Positions 21,940 to 33,556 of a DNA stretch of 64,000 nt are shown here, in pieces. The stretch comes from Campanula takesimana (Eukaryota > Streptophyta > Magnoliopsida > Asterales > Campanulaceae): contig JAOWBW010000087.1 of the NCBI GenBank assembly GCA_026119855.1, positions 1,178,001 through 1,242,000 of the forward strand, in the 5' to 3' direction. The position numbers and the translations under genes are program-made. How positions within the stretch are numbered: the stretch's first letter is position 1; each line of letters opens with the position of its first letter. The notes beneath the pieces were generated by a model, which had not been told where the DNA came from, searched no databases, and saw only the letters and a list, made by a program, of their open reading frames with translations.

Positions 21940-22104
21940 GGTCCATTGCGGGAAGCAATTGAGACACTGCAAAAAGAAGTGGTTGAAGGCGACTTGTTGA
22001 GGGATTGCCTTGAACTTGGTGGGAACGATTGGAAGGGGTTCGTTCAGGTATTAAGAGATATAGCTTTACAGTCCTCTTCTGCTAGGGGTAAGAATGAGTT
22101 GTGA
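21940..22104 (+). CDS. Predicted secretory protein with C-terminal KNEL, exon 2
   Basis: The exon follows a consensus acceptor (TATGCTTATGCAG) and opens in phase 0, matching the phase of the exon 1 donor at 14514. It encodes the last 54 residues (GPLREAIETLQKEVVEGDLL, then GNDWKGFVQVLRDIALQSSS) and ends KNEL-stop at 22104. The amphipathic helical style and composition match exon 1. KNEL fits the endoplasmic reticulum retrieval pattern [KRHQSA]-[DENQ]-E-L at the very C-terminus. Together with the signal peptide in exon 1 it suggests a soluble ER-resident protein. The 7.4 kb intron (14515-21939) is made largely of transposons. Confidence 0.75.
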   Translation, partial: GPLREAIETLQKEVVEGDLLRDCLELGGNDWKGFVQVLRDIALQSSSARGKNEL

Positions 22105-22183
22105 GTATATTAACATCAGTTTTGTATTACAGTATATATTGAAGAATTTAAACAGCTTACTTGATTTCACAATCACTAGTGAA

Positions 22184-22374
22184 TTTCGACTTTTTATGGT
22201 TTGCACTTTGACCAAATATTAATATCAATCTAACCATCCAATTAAGATTCGAAAAATTGTTGTTGGTGAAGCGCGTGATGACTTATCAATCACAATTTTT
22301 AGGATTTCACTAAGATGATTAGATTGATATTATATATTCAAAGTTCACTTTTGTTGACCATAAAAAGTCAAATG
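22184..22374. mobile_element. Palindromic MITE downstream of exon 2
   Basis: The left arm (GACTTTTTATGGTTTGCACT ... ATATCAATCTAACCATC) is mirrored by the right arm ending ..GACCATAAAAAGTCAAATG. The arms are about 75 bp, separated by a short centre. The element lies about 80 bp after the stop codon, so it may fall in the 3' UTR. Confidence 0.65.
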
Positions 22375-22405
22375 TTAAATACTATCTTGTTAGCTTTCAC
22401 TTTTC

Positions 22406-22436
<31 letters not shown>

Positions 22437-22480
22437 CTATTGTGTTTTATCATCTCTCCAATTTTTTTTCCTTACCTAAA

Positions 22481-22673
22481 TATCGTGAGAATCATGAAAA
22501 CTTGGATACACTAGGTAAAAAATTAATGTATCCAATGGTTCACTTTGATACATTACTTGACTTGGATACATCATTGGATACATTACTTGGATACATTAGG
22601 TAAAAACTAATGTATCCAACGTGCACTTGGATACATCATTTGATACATTAAGTTCTCACGGTTCTCACGATAA
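22481..22673. mobile_element. MITE-like element with TTGGATACA repeats, copy 1
   Basis: ATCGTGAGAATCATGAAAAC at the left is mirrored by GTTCTCACGGTTCTCACGAT at the right. The interior repeats TTGGATACATTA and its complement AATGTATCCAA about eight times. It is related to 23272-23605. Confidence 0.55.
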
Positions 22674-22941
22674 AAAAATTATGAGCAGGATAAGTTGTAT
22701 TTTCTTTATTATACAGTTTACATTTAAATAGGAGTACAAAGAACCTAAACTAGGAAAAAACTAATTACAGAATAAATTAGTCTACCTAAATCCCATGATT
22801 GTATCAATCATATAAACCTAAATCCCTTGATTAGGGTTTTGACTCAATCTACCATATTTACAACAGAATATTCACTATGATTTACTAAATATTATGTTTT
22901 CCAACAAAGTTCTCATTTGAGCACCTACTTATATATATATA

Positions 22942-23215
22942 CTCCCTCCGTCCCAGCTCACTTGAGACCCAGCTCACTTGAGACTTTTTGACCAAAACTG
23001 GTCAACTTAAGGTCGGTTTGACCAACACTTTATAGAAATATTTATGTTCCAAAAAAAAATTTAAAAATTGTTATTGAGAGGATTTTTAATGGTGATCATT
23101 TTACATTTTTTTATTTTTATTTGGATCATAAATATTTCTATAAAGTGTTGGTCAAACCGACCTTAAGTTGACCAGTTTTAGTCAAAAAGTCTCAAGTGAG
23201 CTGGGGCAGAGGGAG
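22942..23215. mobile_element. Stowaway MITE (CCCAGCTCACTTGAGAC type)
   Basis: The left end CTCCCTCCGTCCCAGCTCAC pairs with GTGAGCTGGGGCAGAGGGAG, flanked by TA in a (TA)n tract. The arms match over about 110 bp. CCCAGCTCACTTGAGAC is duplicated in tandem at the left end. Confidence 0.9.
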
Positions 23216-23247
<32 letters not shown>

Positions 23248-23271
23248 TAGAGAGATAGATAGATGTAGGTG

Positions 23272-23605
23272 CTCAAATGGAAACCACAATTGTGTGAGAA
23301 CCGTGAGTACCAAGTATAACCATTAGATTAGAATCAAAATCAAGGGTTCAGATTATAGATATATTGGATACACTTGGATACAGTACCTAAATTTTGATAT
23401 TGCACTTGGATGCATTAGCTAAATAAGTACTGTATCCAAGTGAACACTTGGATACAATAGTTTAAATGACTAATGTATCCAAGTGAATTTTCAAAATTAG
23501 CTACTGTATCCAATGTATCTATAATCTGGATACTTGATTTTATATTTAATCAAATGGTTATGTTTAGTTCTCACGAATCTCACTTTAAGTGGTTCTCATT
23601 GGAGC
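23272..23605. mobile_element. MITE-like element with TTGGATACA repeats, copy 2
   Basis: GGAAACCACAATTGTGTGAG and then AACCGTGAG at the left match the complement of the right end (CTCACGAATCTCACTTTAAG, then TGGTTCTCATTGG). Inner blocks ATAACCATT..GATTATAGATA are also mirrored. The interior repeats TTGGATACA words like 22481-22673. Confidence 0.55.
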
Positions 23606-24119
23606 GCGATTAAGTAGAAAAATAAAGCTTCTCAATATGTAAAATTTAAAATTCTAACATTTCTTCTTGCTTTCTGACTGACTAGAGACATTATAAAAAA
23701 AAAAAATCTTATATTTAATGAAATGGACATAAATATGCCTTAGTCATATTCGTTTAGATAAGGGACTAAAGGATAATTCATTTAATACTTGCAATTCTAC
23801 AATTTAAAATCGTATATTCGAACAAGATTAAATTTAAATTATTATATTCATCTGCTATGTAGTTCAACGATACACATACATCCACGATACCAATCAAATG
23901 TTTGGTCTCCCCCATTTGAAATCTTCTATTATGCATCACGACACCGTAAAAATGCTGGTCTCGACTGTACAAATGTATTCACCACGCCACAAAGAGTAGG
24001 TTTTGGGGGAAACTAGTTTCACAGTAAGTTATAAAAAGTTCATTTTTTATAATTAGTATTACCCTTAATAGTTGGTCTTACCAAAAACGCGTTTTTCCTT
24101 AAGCTAAGGAAAAACGTGT

Positions 24120-24490
24120 TTTTCAAAGACACTGCCAATTATACTTCGAAACAAGTGGTGGCATTTTCGTAAATACTGGCAACCATGATAAATGCCCAGT
24201 GTTAACATCACAAATAGCCAGTGATTTCATGCTGGCGTTTTATAAACATGAAACTGACACTTTTCTTAATTTCCAGTGCTAATGTTAAAAATTGCCAGTG
24301 AGTATACTGACACTTTTTTACATTGATACTGGCACTTATTAAAAGTGTCAGTGGTAGTGTTAATAATCGTCAGCCATTACACTGACACTTTTTAACATTG
24401 ATACTAGCACTTATTAAAAAGTGTCAGTGTTAGTGTCAATAAGTGTCAGTGTACATGTGCTGGCACTTTTTTACACTACCACTGGCACTT
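24120..24490. repeat. Cluster of CCAGTG/CACTGACACTTTT repeats
   Basis: Roughly 45-bp degenerate units built from ACTGGCACTT, AAAAGTGTCAGTG and CCAGTG recur in both orientations, as in subterminal regions of CACTA-like elements. No CACTA terminus was found next to it. Confidence 0.55.
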
Positions 24491-24614
24491 CCGATCAGGG
24501 CACAACAACTTCCCGTTAATTACAAAAATGCCACCGCGCCAAACTTAAAAACACGTTTTACGCTTGCTCCTCTCCCAGGGCTCGAAAATAGTACTCCCTT
24601 GCGTTTTAGAATCA

Positions 24615-24648
24615 CACTAGTGTTACATCTGTGCGATGCACAAGCCAC
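24615..24648 (-). mobile_element. Helitron 3' terminus relic
   Basis: On the minus strand the segment reads GTGCATCGCACAGATGTAAC then ACTAGTG, resembling plant Helitron 3' ends (a GC-rich hairpin around GTGC..GCAC about ten bases before CTAG). The stem is eroded. Confidence 0.45.
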
Positions 24649-24678
24649 TACTATGAATTTAAAAGATTGAAGCTAAAA

Positions 24679-24717
<39 letters not shown>

Positions 24718-25748
24718 GTTGACCAAAAGAGCTATGGTATTGACATGTGGACAAACAATGGAGAAAGCTTGCATTTGGAGAAGCCACATCAACAACATAC
24801 TAATAAATAAGTGACTTTTCATTTTCTTTTCATTAGCTAATAATATTAGTTACTAAAAAGGTTAACTATAATAGTTAACTATTATAGTAACTATTACTAT
24901 TATTAGTAATAGTTAACTATAATAGTTAACCATTATAGTTAACTATTACTCTTATTAGTAATAGTTAATATTATAGTTAACTATTACTATTAATAGTATT
25001 AGTTACAATACAAGTTAAATATTACTATTAATAGTATTAGTTAACTATAATAGTTACTATTATAGTTAACTATATTAGTTAACTATTACTATTAATAGTA
25101 TTAGTTAACAATATTAGTTACAATACAAGTTAAATATTACTATTAATAGTATTAGTTAACTATAATAGTTACTATATTAGTTAACTATTACTATTAATAG
25201 TATTAGTTAACTATAATAGTTACTATATTAGTTAACTATTACTATTAATAGTATTAGTTAACTATAATAGTTACTATATAGTTAATTATTACTATTAATA
25301 GTATTAGTTAACCATAATAGTTACTTTATAAGTTATTTTTTTGCTATTAATAGTATTGGTTAACTATAATAGGCTACATACATTAACTATTACTATTATT
25401 AGTATTCGTTAATTATAATAGTTATTATATAAGTTAGATTGTTAATTTTTAATATTAATTAATCATAATAGTTACTATATCAATTAACTATTACTATTAA
25501 TAATATTATTTTATTATAATAATTATATTAATAATTATTATTATATAGACTAATCATTGCTATTAATATATATATTAACTATTACTATCAATGGTATTAA
25601 TTAATTATAATAGTTATTATAATAATAGTAATCATATAGATTGATTTTTATTATTAATAGTATTAGTTAAAATGATGATTACTATATTAGTTAACTATAG
25701 TAAAAATATTTTTTAAGACATAGTATTGGTTTCCCGTGCTCCCGCTAG
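24679..25748 (+). mobile_element. Helitron-like element filled with a minisatellite
   Basis: It starts with TC followed by a (TA)16 run and ATTAAAG, a common 5' form of plant Helitrons, and ends near TTTCCCGTGCTCCCGCTAG/T. The flanking A and T fit Helitron insertion between A and T. The 3' hairpin is weak, so the end is tentative. Between about 24840 and 25690 the sequence is a degenerate array of TAGTTAACTATTACTATTAATAG-type units with a period of roughly 50-60 bp. Confidence 0.45.
24840..25690. repeat. AT minisatellite of AGTTAACTATTACTATTAAT units
   Basis: The array consists of more than a dozen variants of a unit containing TTAGTTAACTATAATAGTTA followed by ACTATTACTATTAATAGTAT. Most units are internally palindromic (ATTACTATTAATAGTA and TTAACTATAATAGTTA), so single strands could fold. 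Divergence increases toward the right. Confidence 0.85.
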
Positions 25749-25759
25749 TAAATTTAATG

Positions 25760-27657
25760 GGTAAGCGAAAAGCTAGTCTACATTATTGAAACAGTAATAA
25801 ATCTTACAAAATGAATGCTTGAAAAAATCTTACAAAATGACTAACACAATCATTAACTACCCATTTTATTGTAAGTATTTTTTTTTATAGAAAATTTACT
25901 TGTATGAAGGTTATAGACATAACAAATAATCTTATATCAAATAGTAAAAATTATTTCTAAAATATAAATGATTTTTAATAAAAAAAAATTAGTAAATTAA
26001 CAGAATTAAAATTCCGACTATATACTTTATGAAAGTGAACTAATATTATGGTAAATAATTAATATCATAAAACGATAAAAGTTGACTTCAAAAATCTTAA
26101 TACAAATTATTTGTACGTTCCGCAACCTTAAAATGAAATAAACATTTATTAGGAAAAAATAAAAGAAAAAAAAAACTAAAAAGTACAAAAAATGATAATA
26201 AATTTGGAAGCTCGTTTGAAGCCCTAAATTACTTTTTTTTTTTGGTGTTTTAAACCCTGTCTCAAGTGGCTTTGCCATATGACTTTTGTCTGTATCGCTC
26301 TGACGTTCGATTTGATATGCGGTGTGTTCTGCGGTTCATCCGGAGTCAAAAGTTACGACGGTGTCCGCGCACGCGCGCAATTTACTCCAAAAATTTCAAC
26401 GGCTTAATATCTGCATCAATTAGTAATTTTTCACTATATATTTATCGAAATTAAATATTTTCACTAAATAAAATTTTAAATAATATAATGTCTTGGCTTG
26501 GTTGATGAGAAAATGGAAAACAAAATCAATTTACATATAAAGTTGAGTACTTGTACCAAAGTAAAGATAATGACATATTTGTTATTGTTTGTTGGAGATT
26601 ACACTTTTGCCATTGATAGTGACATTTTTTGGAGGAAAAATGACTATATTGTTATTAATATAGTATAGATAGATTTTAAAATTACTGACGTAGGTTGTGT
26701 TTGACCCATCAAGCACTTAATATTGATGCCTAATCGAATGTAAGATAATTTGGAGGTAGGATGCAATGATTTAATTTTTTCTTCCCAACGCATCATCCCC
26801 TCTTTTGTCGTCTCCCATCTCTCTAAGAACCATCTCCTCCCATAGTGCTTCCATCTCCTGCCGTCGCCCCTCTTTTTAGCCAGTTGATTTTGGCTTCAAT
26901 CAGTTTAATTTTGCTAATGTGTTTCGTGGGTTTTAGACTTTCTTCGTCTCGCCCTTCCTTCAAACTTTTCCCCGGTTTCTTCTTCTCATCCTTGTAGTTT
27001 ATCGGATCTGTTTCATCCTGTACAGATTTGGGTTTTTCATATTTCAATTTAATTTGTTTAATTTTCCAGATCTATTTCGAACTGAGTTTTCCAAAAAAAA
27101 AAAACTTTGTTATTTTTGGAATGGTTGTTTAAATCAAATGGAAAGACCAATATTTTAGAATTTCATTAGTGAATTTGGTTCGATTTATCAGAATACCCTG
27201 AATAGATATGACAGTGTTGACAATTTTGTAATTTAGATAGGAGGAATCGACTTCGACGGTCAATCAATGTGTAATTTTGAAGTTTGTTCATAGAAACTTG
27301 AGTGTTTAAACTGCACAATTTGGATTGAAGGGAGCATTTTTTTCCATTTAATAGGTGGGGGATGGTGGTGATGGGCAGCTTTGTTGGGCGGTGGCGTGGG
27401 ACGGCTTAGTTTTTTTTTTTTTTTTTTTTTTTTCAAAAGATAAAATAAATACTAAAACACTTGATTTTTTTTATCCCATTTGATCGCAAAAATTGTAAAT
27501 ACATTTTTCACATTTTGGCACCAAGTTATCAAGATAAAATAAATATTTGGTTATGGGTGCAATTTGAAACTTTAGATTGTGATATTCATTAAGTAACTGA
27601 CATTTTTAACGTCCGTTAATACTTATTAACGATTTGGGTTGATTTGGTTAATTTATA
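25760..27657. other. AT-rich intergenic DNA, nothing firmly recognised
   Basis: The segment includes a short CG-rich spot (CGCGCACGCGCGC at 26367-26380) and a pyrimidine-rich 26800-27020 stretch that resembles a captured 5' UTR. It also has a poly-T run at about 27412-27432. No open frame with a recognisable domain was found. Confidence 0.4.
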
Positions 27658-27734
27658 CTCTTCCGTCCCAGCTCACTTGACACTTATTTCATTTGGGCTG
27701 TCCCAGCTCACTTGACACTTTCCAAAATAGCATA

Positions 27735-29387
27735 TGTTGGGTATGCTTATTATAAACAACTCCTATTACCTTAATTTGATTGATCGCATAACCTAATTTT
27801 ACTCTTTGTGGAATTTAGGATATATTGTAAGAAATACTTGTACTTCATTTAGAATAGTCCACTTTATAGTTGAATAGGCTTAGCAGATTAGGACCCTCAA
27901 TTTTTCTAAGTCTGGAGATATGAGGTAAGACCCAAGCCTACCGCAAGCAACCTACCGCATGGCTCTATGCTTGCTGCATATATCAACTTGTTGCATGGTT
28001 CCAACCTACCGCATGGAATGCCTACCACATGGCTCTATGCTTGCCGCATATATCAACTTGTTGTATGGTTCCAACCTACCGCATGGAATGCCTACCACAT
28101 GGCTCTATGCTTGCCATATATATCAACTTGCTGCATGGTTTTAACCTACCGCGTGAATCTCTACCGCATGGAACATTGGTTGAATAAACTCAAGTTGGTT
28201 CAAACTCAACCATGGTCACACTTGTGTCCTTACCTTGGTTAGTTTAGAACGTTGCAAATTCAAATTTCAAATTTGAATACAACTGTCATCACAGTACAGT
28301 TGGACCACCATGACTCTGCAACAAAAGGACAACTCAGACTGAGCTCCAATTAGAAATCAACAGCTCATTGTCCTTCAACTTGAAGCCCAAGTATTTCTAA
28401 CGGCTAGTTTCTCATTCAAGGCTATAAATAGTCCTTGAGTTCTTCATTGAACTTGGGCTGAGATTCTAAGAGAGAAATTGCTATTGAAATTCTTGGTGAT
28501 TGAAGATCATACTCAAGATTTCCAGAATCCTTCGAATCTTCAAGCACTCAACCTTCAAGTCTTCAACAAGTCTCCAGCAACCTTCAAGATCAAATCTCAA
28601 GCCTCATCACACAAGTTTCATCAAGCTCTAAAATCATATAGATTCCAAAGAGCTCTTGATTCTTACACACACACTCACCCCGATTTATCAATCACATAGA
28701 TTGAATCAATAGGGATACACTGGTCTTAGGCTAGGATTGTTCTTTATAGAAATAGGTGTTGATTCAAATACTTCATCTCTGTAATCTGTACTCAATCGAA
28801 TCAAATATATACCTCATTCAAAATCCAAGACTGGCCATCTTGGTAAAGGACGCAGATCTTTTAACAGATCGAACCTTTCCAAATCCTTGTGTCATTTACT
28901 TACTGCACTTTTCATTTCTGCAAATTTACTTTAAGTCTTGTTCATCTTGGTATTATTGTTCATATTAATCTTGTTTGTCTTTTAGTGTTTGATCTTTCAG
29001 ATTTATGAACTACTGTGAATTGTTTTTGTTTGTCTACCTCATTGCCTAAGCTAAAATCTGACTAACTTATCATTTGCTAAAAATCTCTATGACACAAAGT
29101 TTTCAATCTCAACCTACCTCACCTTCACCTACTGCAAACTATCTACCGCAGACTATCTACCGCATCTGCCTACCGCATTGAACTTATCAAAAACAACTCA
29201 ACTTATTTTAACGAAAACTTTCCCTATGCATTTTATACTTGACCGCGTGGTATTTTATCTACCGCAAAATTCAAGTGTAAGCATAAAGGTTGAATTTTGA
29301 AAAAAAAAGGGTTGAAATTTTAAATAGGCTATTCACCCCCCCCCTCTAGCCTCTTTTCATACCCTTGTTGTGTCTCTGGGACCAACA
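27735..29387 (+). repeat. Outer copia 5' LTR (1653 bp)
   Basis: It starts TGTTGGGTATGC and ends TCTGGGACCAACA, followed by the primer site. TATA-like GCTATAAATAG lies at 28421-28431. Positions 27950-28150 hold three 70-bp tandem units containing GGCTCTATGCTTGC and CTACCGCATGG. The other LTR has only two units. LTR-LTR divergence is about 2% by eye. Confidence 0.9.
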
Positions 29388-29389
29388 AG

Positions 29390-29401
29390 TGGTATCAGAG
29401 C
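29390..29401 (+). promoter_or_regulatory. Primer binding site of the outer copia
   Basis: TGGTATCAGAGC, complementary to the 3' end of the plant initiator methionine tRNA, lies two bases after the LTR end. This is the usual primer site of plant copia elements. Confidence 0.9.
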
Positions 29402-29458
29402 AAACACCTTCATAAAACTTCTGTTTTTCAAGCTTAACAGCTTGGGTGCCGATTCAAA

Positions 29459-29742
29459 ATGGCAAGTCAGAAAACTATGGCAACGGTTAACTTCACTCAC
29501 GTTCCAGCGTTCGACGAAGATAATTTTGACGTATGGAAGCACATCATTCTAACTCAGTTCTACTCCATGGACGAGCAACATGGTGATTGTCTTACCATTG
29601 GACCATACTTTCCAATGAAAGCGAATCCGAATCCAGAAACCAATGCAGACATACCATCAATCAAGAAACCAAAAGCTGAATGGACAGATGAAGAGAAAAG
29701 ACTGGTTGGAATGGATGTGAAAGCAAAGAGCATACTCCTAAG
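29459..29742 (+). pseudogene. Outer copia gag, N-terminal part
   Basis: The frame starts at ATG 29459 (MASQKTMATVNFTHVPAF) and contains the typical gag opening F-D-x-W-K (FDEDNFDVWKHIILTQFYSM) and GPYFPMKANP. The hAT element at 29743 interrupts it. The downstream half resumes after the second copy of the 8-bp duplication at 43930 in the same frame. Confidence 0.8.
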
Positions 29743-29839
29743 CAGTGTTCTAAAAGACGCTAGGCGGCGGAGCAACGCCTAGCGCCTAGGCGGGGCCGAG
29801 AAATTATCGTATTTTTAATATTTTTTTATAAATATACTC

Positions 29840-31301
29840 TGTTGGTCCCAGAGGGCAACAAGGGTATAGAACCGCTAGAGGGGGGGGGTGAATAGCGGTC
29901 CGAAACTTTTTCGAAAAAACCCTTAAAATCAACCGAGTACTTATCAGTTTGGTCAACTGCGGTTCAAGGCACAAGAACCGAACTGATAAAATGCACAGCG
30001 GAGTTTGCGGTTTGGCCAAATAGGTTAGTTAAAGAGTTGGGAAGTTTGACTCGGGTTGAGAAAACACTATGATGCAACAGAATAGTTAAACTTAAAGTTT
30101 AAAGGAAAACACAATTCATCTTTCAAGTCATTTCGTGTATGGAAGCAAGTTCAAGACCACAAACAAGAAAGATAAATATCAAGACAGAAAATAAATATCA
30201 AACACACAAATTGAAGAGGTTCGTTCTTAAATGAACTACGTCCTCTACCTAGATGGTTAGTCTAGGATTTTCTAATAGCTATAAGACTTGTATTAATTTA
30301 GAGGAGGTTTTACAAGATGAATCTAAACTCTAAACAATAAGTCTAACCTAAGCTATAATAACAACCGGTGTTTTCGAAGTATATAATCTATATGATCATA
30401 TAAATCGGGTGTGTGTGTGAAAAGAAATCAAATGCTCTAAGTATCTAAATGATGGTTGAGCAAATAGAGTTCTTTCGGTGTAAAGGCTAAGTATGAATGG
30501 TTGTTAGGCTTGAAGCTTTGATGAAGAACTGGGTTTGCAATGGAGATGGTTTGAAGGTATGAATATCTGGGTTTAAATCTTCAAAGCAAACTTGAATACT
30601 TGGGAATGAATCTCTTGAAGCTCAGCAACCTTCATTGTTGAATAATGAGGGCTATTTATAGGCAGAGCACCCTTGTGACCGTTGGGTAAAGATTTGAATC
30701 AAATCTGAAGGGTACAGTGCTGTCGAAATCCCATTGGTTGAGCTGTCATTTTCGTCCTTGGTTTTGTCTTGTAGTCCTAGGTAATTGTTGCACCACTACC
30801 TGACAATTGTCCTTTGTTGCAGAAAGGACTAACGGTAAACAATTCAAACTGATAGAAAAACCGACATTCCTTGCAGAAACTCCAAGTTAACTTAGAGTTA
30901 TTTTGACATGACATAACAACATCCTTTTACGGTCAAAAAGGGAATGTTTGTCTAAGGAATAAATGACATCTCTATAATTCTTCAATAACTGATCTGCGGT
31001 TTCACCAAGCATAGGGGCGGTTTGAAGAATGATCTTGATGGGCGGTTTCATCAAACATGCAAACTGCAGTTTGATGAAAACTGAAGGGCTCCATGCTGGC
31101 GGTCTCAAGATGACGGTTTGAAGCACTAAACCGCAAATGATACAACCGAACTATACTCAGCCTAGACAATCAAAAATCTAGAAATGGACTTATCTAAAAA
31201 TTGAAGTAAAACTTCATTACATGTGGTCCTAAAGTCCATAAACAGACACGTGGCATGGATCAATCAAATTAAGGTGGGTGTACTAACAATGAATCCTAAC
31301 A
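29840..31301 (-). repeat. Inner copia 3' LTR (1462 bp, complete)
   Basis: On the minus strand it starts TGTTAGGATTC at 31301, right after the polypurine tract, and ends GGGACCAACA at 29840. CTATAAATAGCC near 30662-30651 is a TATA-like box. Many AACCGC/GCGGTT words occur in the first 300 bp (30950-31140). Confidence 0.9.
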
Positions 31302-31315
31302 ATCTCCCCCTATTT
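31302..31315 (-). promoter_or_regulatory. Polypurine tract of the inner copia
   Basis: The complement of ATCTCCCCCTATTT reads AAATAGGGGGAGAT immediately before the LTR start. It is the plus-strand primer of reverse transcription and is identical to the tract of the outer copia at 50763-50776. Confidence 0.85.
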
Positions 31316-32059
31316 GATTGATGCCATTACCACACTATGATAATAGCAAAACATTGTACTTGGTAAGAACATGTCAGAAATAAATTTCATGAAATTGCAT
31401 GTCCCAAGTCAATGCACACACTATGCTAGATCATAGATTTCTAATCTATCAAAAACAAAGGAAATGAAGAAAAGATAGAAAAGAAATACATTCAGATGCA
31501 TAAAAGATGATATGATTTTGAGGATCAGAAATGCATGTTTAAACTAAATGTTTAAAACATAATGCAATAAAAAGTATTTTCATGATGAATGTAGTGCATG
31601 AGGTTTTAATAAATACAAGCATTGTTTCACAAACAAGCAGTTTGAACAAACAAAGTTTTGGAAACAGAATGCTATGCAGTCATTCTCATTATAATTCAAT
31701 CATAAGAATAGTAACTTACAATGTATGAATTACAAGAGACATCAAAAAGAAAGACTAAGAAATGAAATCTAGTCTACTTCATCTGCAACAGAACCCCTGG
31801 CAGCAGCAGCATCATCTGCGGTTTGGTTCTGAACGGTTTGAGCATCTTGAGCAGCTTGTTCTTCTGCAACTTGAACATCAACAGCGGGAGCGGTTTGATC
31901 AACATTTCTAGAACCAGATCCACGGGTGGTTTCAAAAACAAAGTCAGCTGCACGAAGCCGAACTTCAGTCGGTTCATCAATCTTTAATTCAATAGCAGCG
32001 GCTTGCTTGACAAGTTTCCCGGTTCTATGAAGGATAAGCTCAGAAGAATCAAGCGCATG
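31316..32059 (-). other. Inner copia region between env-like ORF and polypurine tract
   Basis: Non-coding on the minus strand apart from the tail of a broken frame at 31980-31774 in which the env-like ORF may have continued. It is rich in A and has no other recognisable feature. Confidence 0.5.
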
Positions 32060-33301
32060 CTAAGCCAGAATGTCCAGTTTCTCAACAACAGATTGAAGTG
32101 ATGCATCAACGGCTTGAAACTTTAAGTTGCAAAGATCATTGTTAGTTCTGACAAGATCTTGAAGGGCCAGTTGATTTTCCAAGATTAAGTTCAGTCTCTC
32201 ATCTAGCTGTTGTTGGCAAGACCTATCATCAAATCTCTCATTCACTCTCTCCCCCTTAATGGCATCAAGATCAGATTGAATAGTGAGGAGATGAGTGTCA
32301 AACCGAGAAGTGGCGGTTTGTTGATGAACTTGAATATTCCTAACCGCATCTATTAAGTCGGCGGTTGTAGCATGAAGAGGTAGAATAGGATAGGAAGGAA
32401 TTGAAGAGGGCGGTTCATCAGAAGGAGTATAGTGAGGGATGTGCTCATCACTGGAATTGTCATCATCAGAAATTTGGATGGCATCATCAGATTGATGGGA
32501 TGAGGAAGGCATTTTGGCTTTGCCCTTCAAAAGAATGTGAGCCTCTTCTAAGGTTTTACCCATAGAGATCCTAATAGCGGTTTCAAGCTCAATGGGATCA
32601 AAGTGAGGAAAAGAATGAATAGGGATAATTGCAGTTTGAGGAGGTGAAGAAGGAAGAAGATGAAATCTCAAATAATCATCATTTAGAAGAATGGAAGGGG
32701 AAGGCACAAATCTCCAATTCAACATAGGAGGATAGGCTCTAGCAGTTAACTTTAGAAAGAATTGACTAGCAAGAGTGGGATCCATGAGTACCTGATCGGC
32801 AATCTCACTCATCACTTTGTCTGCAACTGAAAGAATTAAGTTTTCAACTGCGGCTTCCATCTCATCCTTGGGAAAGATAGCAAAAGGGTTAGGGTGGCCA
32901 GCCTTCAAGAATCTAGCTTCGGCTTTGGCGGCGGCACGAGCATGGGCTCCAGCCCTTCTTTCCCTAGAGGTTTCAGTCTTGAATCGCTTCAAATATTTTG
33001 CTAAGTCAGCAGCATTTTTTCGTTTCTTTGTCTTCGGTTTAATGAATGAAACCGATGTCTGTGGAGATAGCTGAACTGGCGGCTGAGAGAGAGGTTGAGC
33101 TTTAGGAATAGCCAGCGGTTGAACTGAAGGAAGAGGCAGTGGTTGAACCGACAGAGAAGTAGATGGCAAAACCGGAGTTGGAGCATAAGGTAAATCAGGA
33201 GATGAAGATGGAGTATGTTCTGGTGAATCAAAGTCCAACTTCCTTTTAAGTGAAGGAGGAGAGACCTCAACCATCATTGGGTCAATACCTGCCTTCCTCA
33301 T
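32060..33301 (-). pseudogene. Inner copia env-like ORF, C-terminal part
   Basis: This is a 413-residue open frame downstream of pol, rich in Pro and Ser at the N-terminus (SPPSLKRKLDFDSPEHTPSS), with a basic KPKTKKRKNAA segment near residue 90. The C-terminal part is predicted coiled coil (TTADLIDAVRNIQVHQQTATS onward). It is separated from 33557-34780 by stops and frameshifts, so the original additional ORF is broken. Such extra ORFs after pol are typical of Sireviruses. The 'env-like' label refers to position, and the function is unknown. The gene has no similarity that I can name outside retroelements. Confidence 0.6.
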
Positions 33302-33556
33302 CTCAGCTCTTTCTCTTAGCTCTCTTGCAAAAGCTCATTCAAGAGGTGAGTGATCTCTTTTGTAGTCAGCCTCACTGAAGTCTATAGCTCCTGGTGGCCT
33401 TGACTGCCAATGCTCCACATAATCACTTTTCTTCACCAACTTTCTCTTCTTCTTTGGCGGTTGAACCTCAAGAACTTCAACATCTTGCTCAGGTTCACCA
33501 AGTGCCTCAGACATATCAGTCTGCTCAGGCAATGCTGCAGCCTCAAACTCATCGGT

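Noticed and set aside
24681..24712. (TA)16 run as a functional site
   Set aside because: Simple microsatellite; mentioned only as part of the Helitron-like 5' end.
26823..27047. 74-codon lysine-rich minus-strand frame
   Set aside because: Low complexity and no domain. The plus strand looks like a CT-rich leader sequence.
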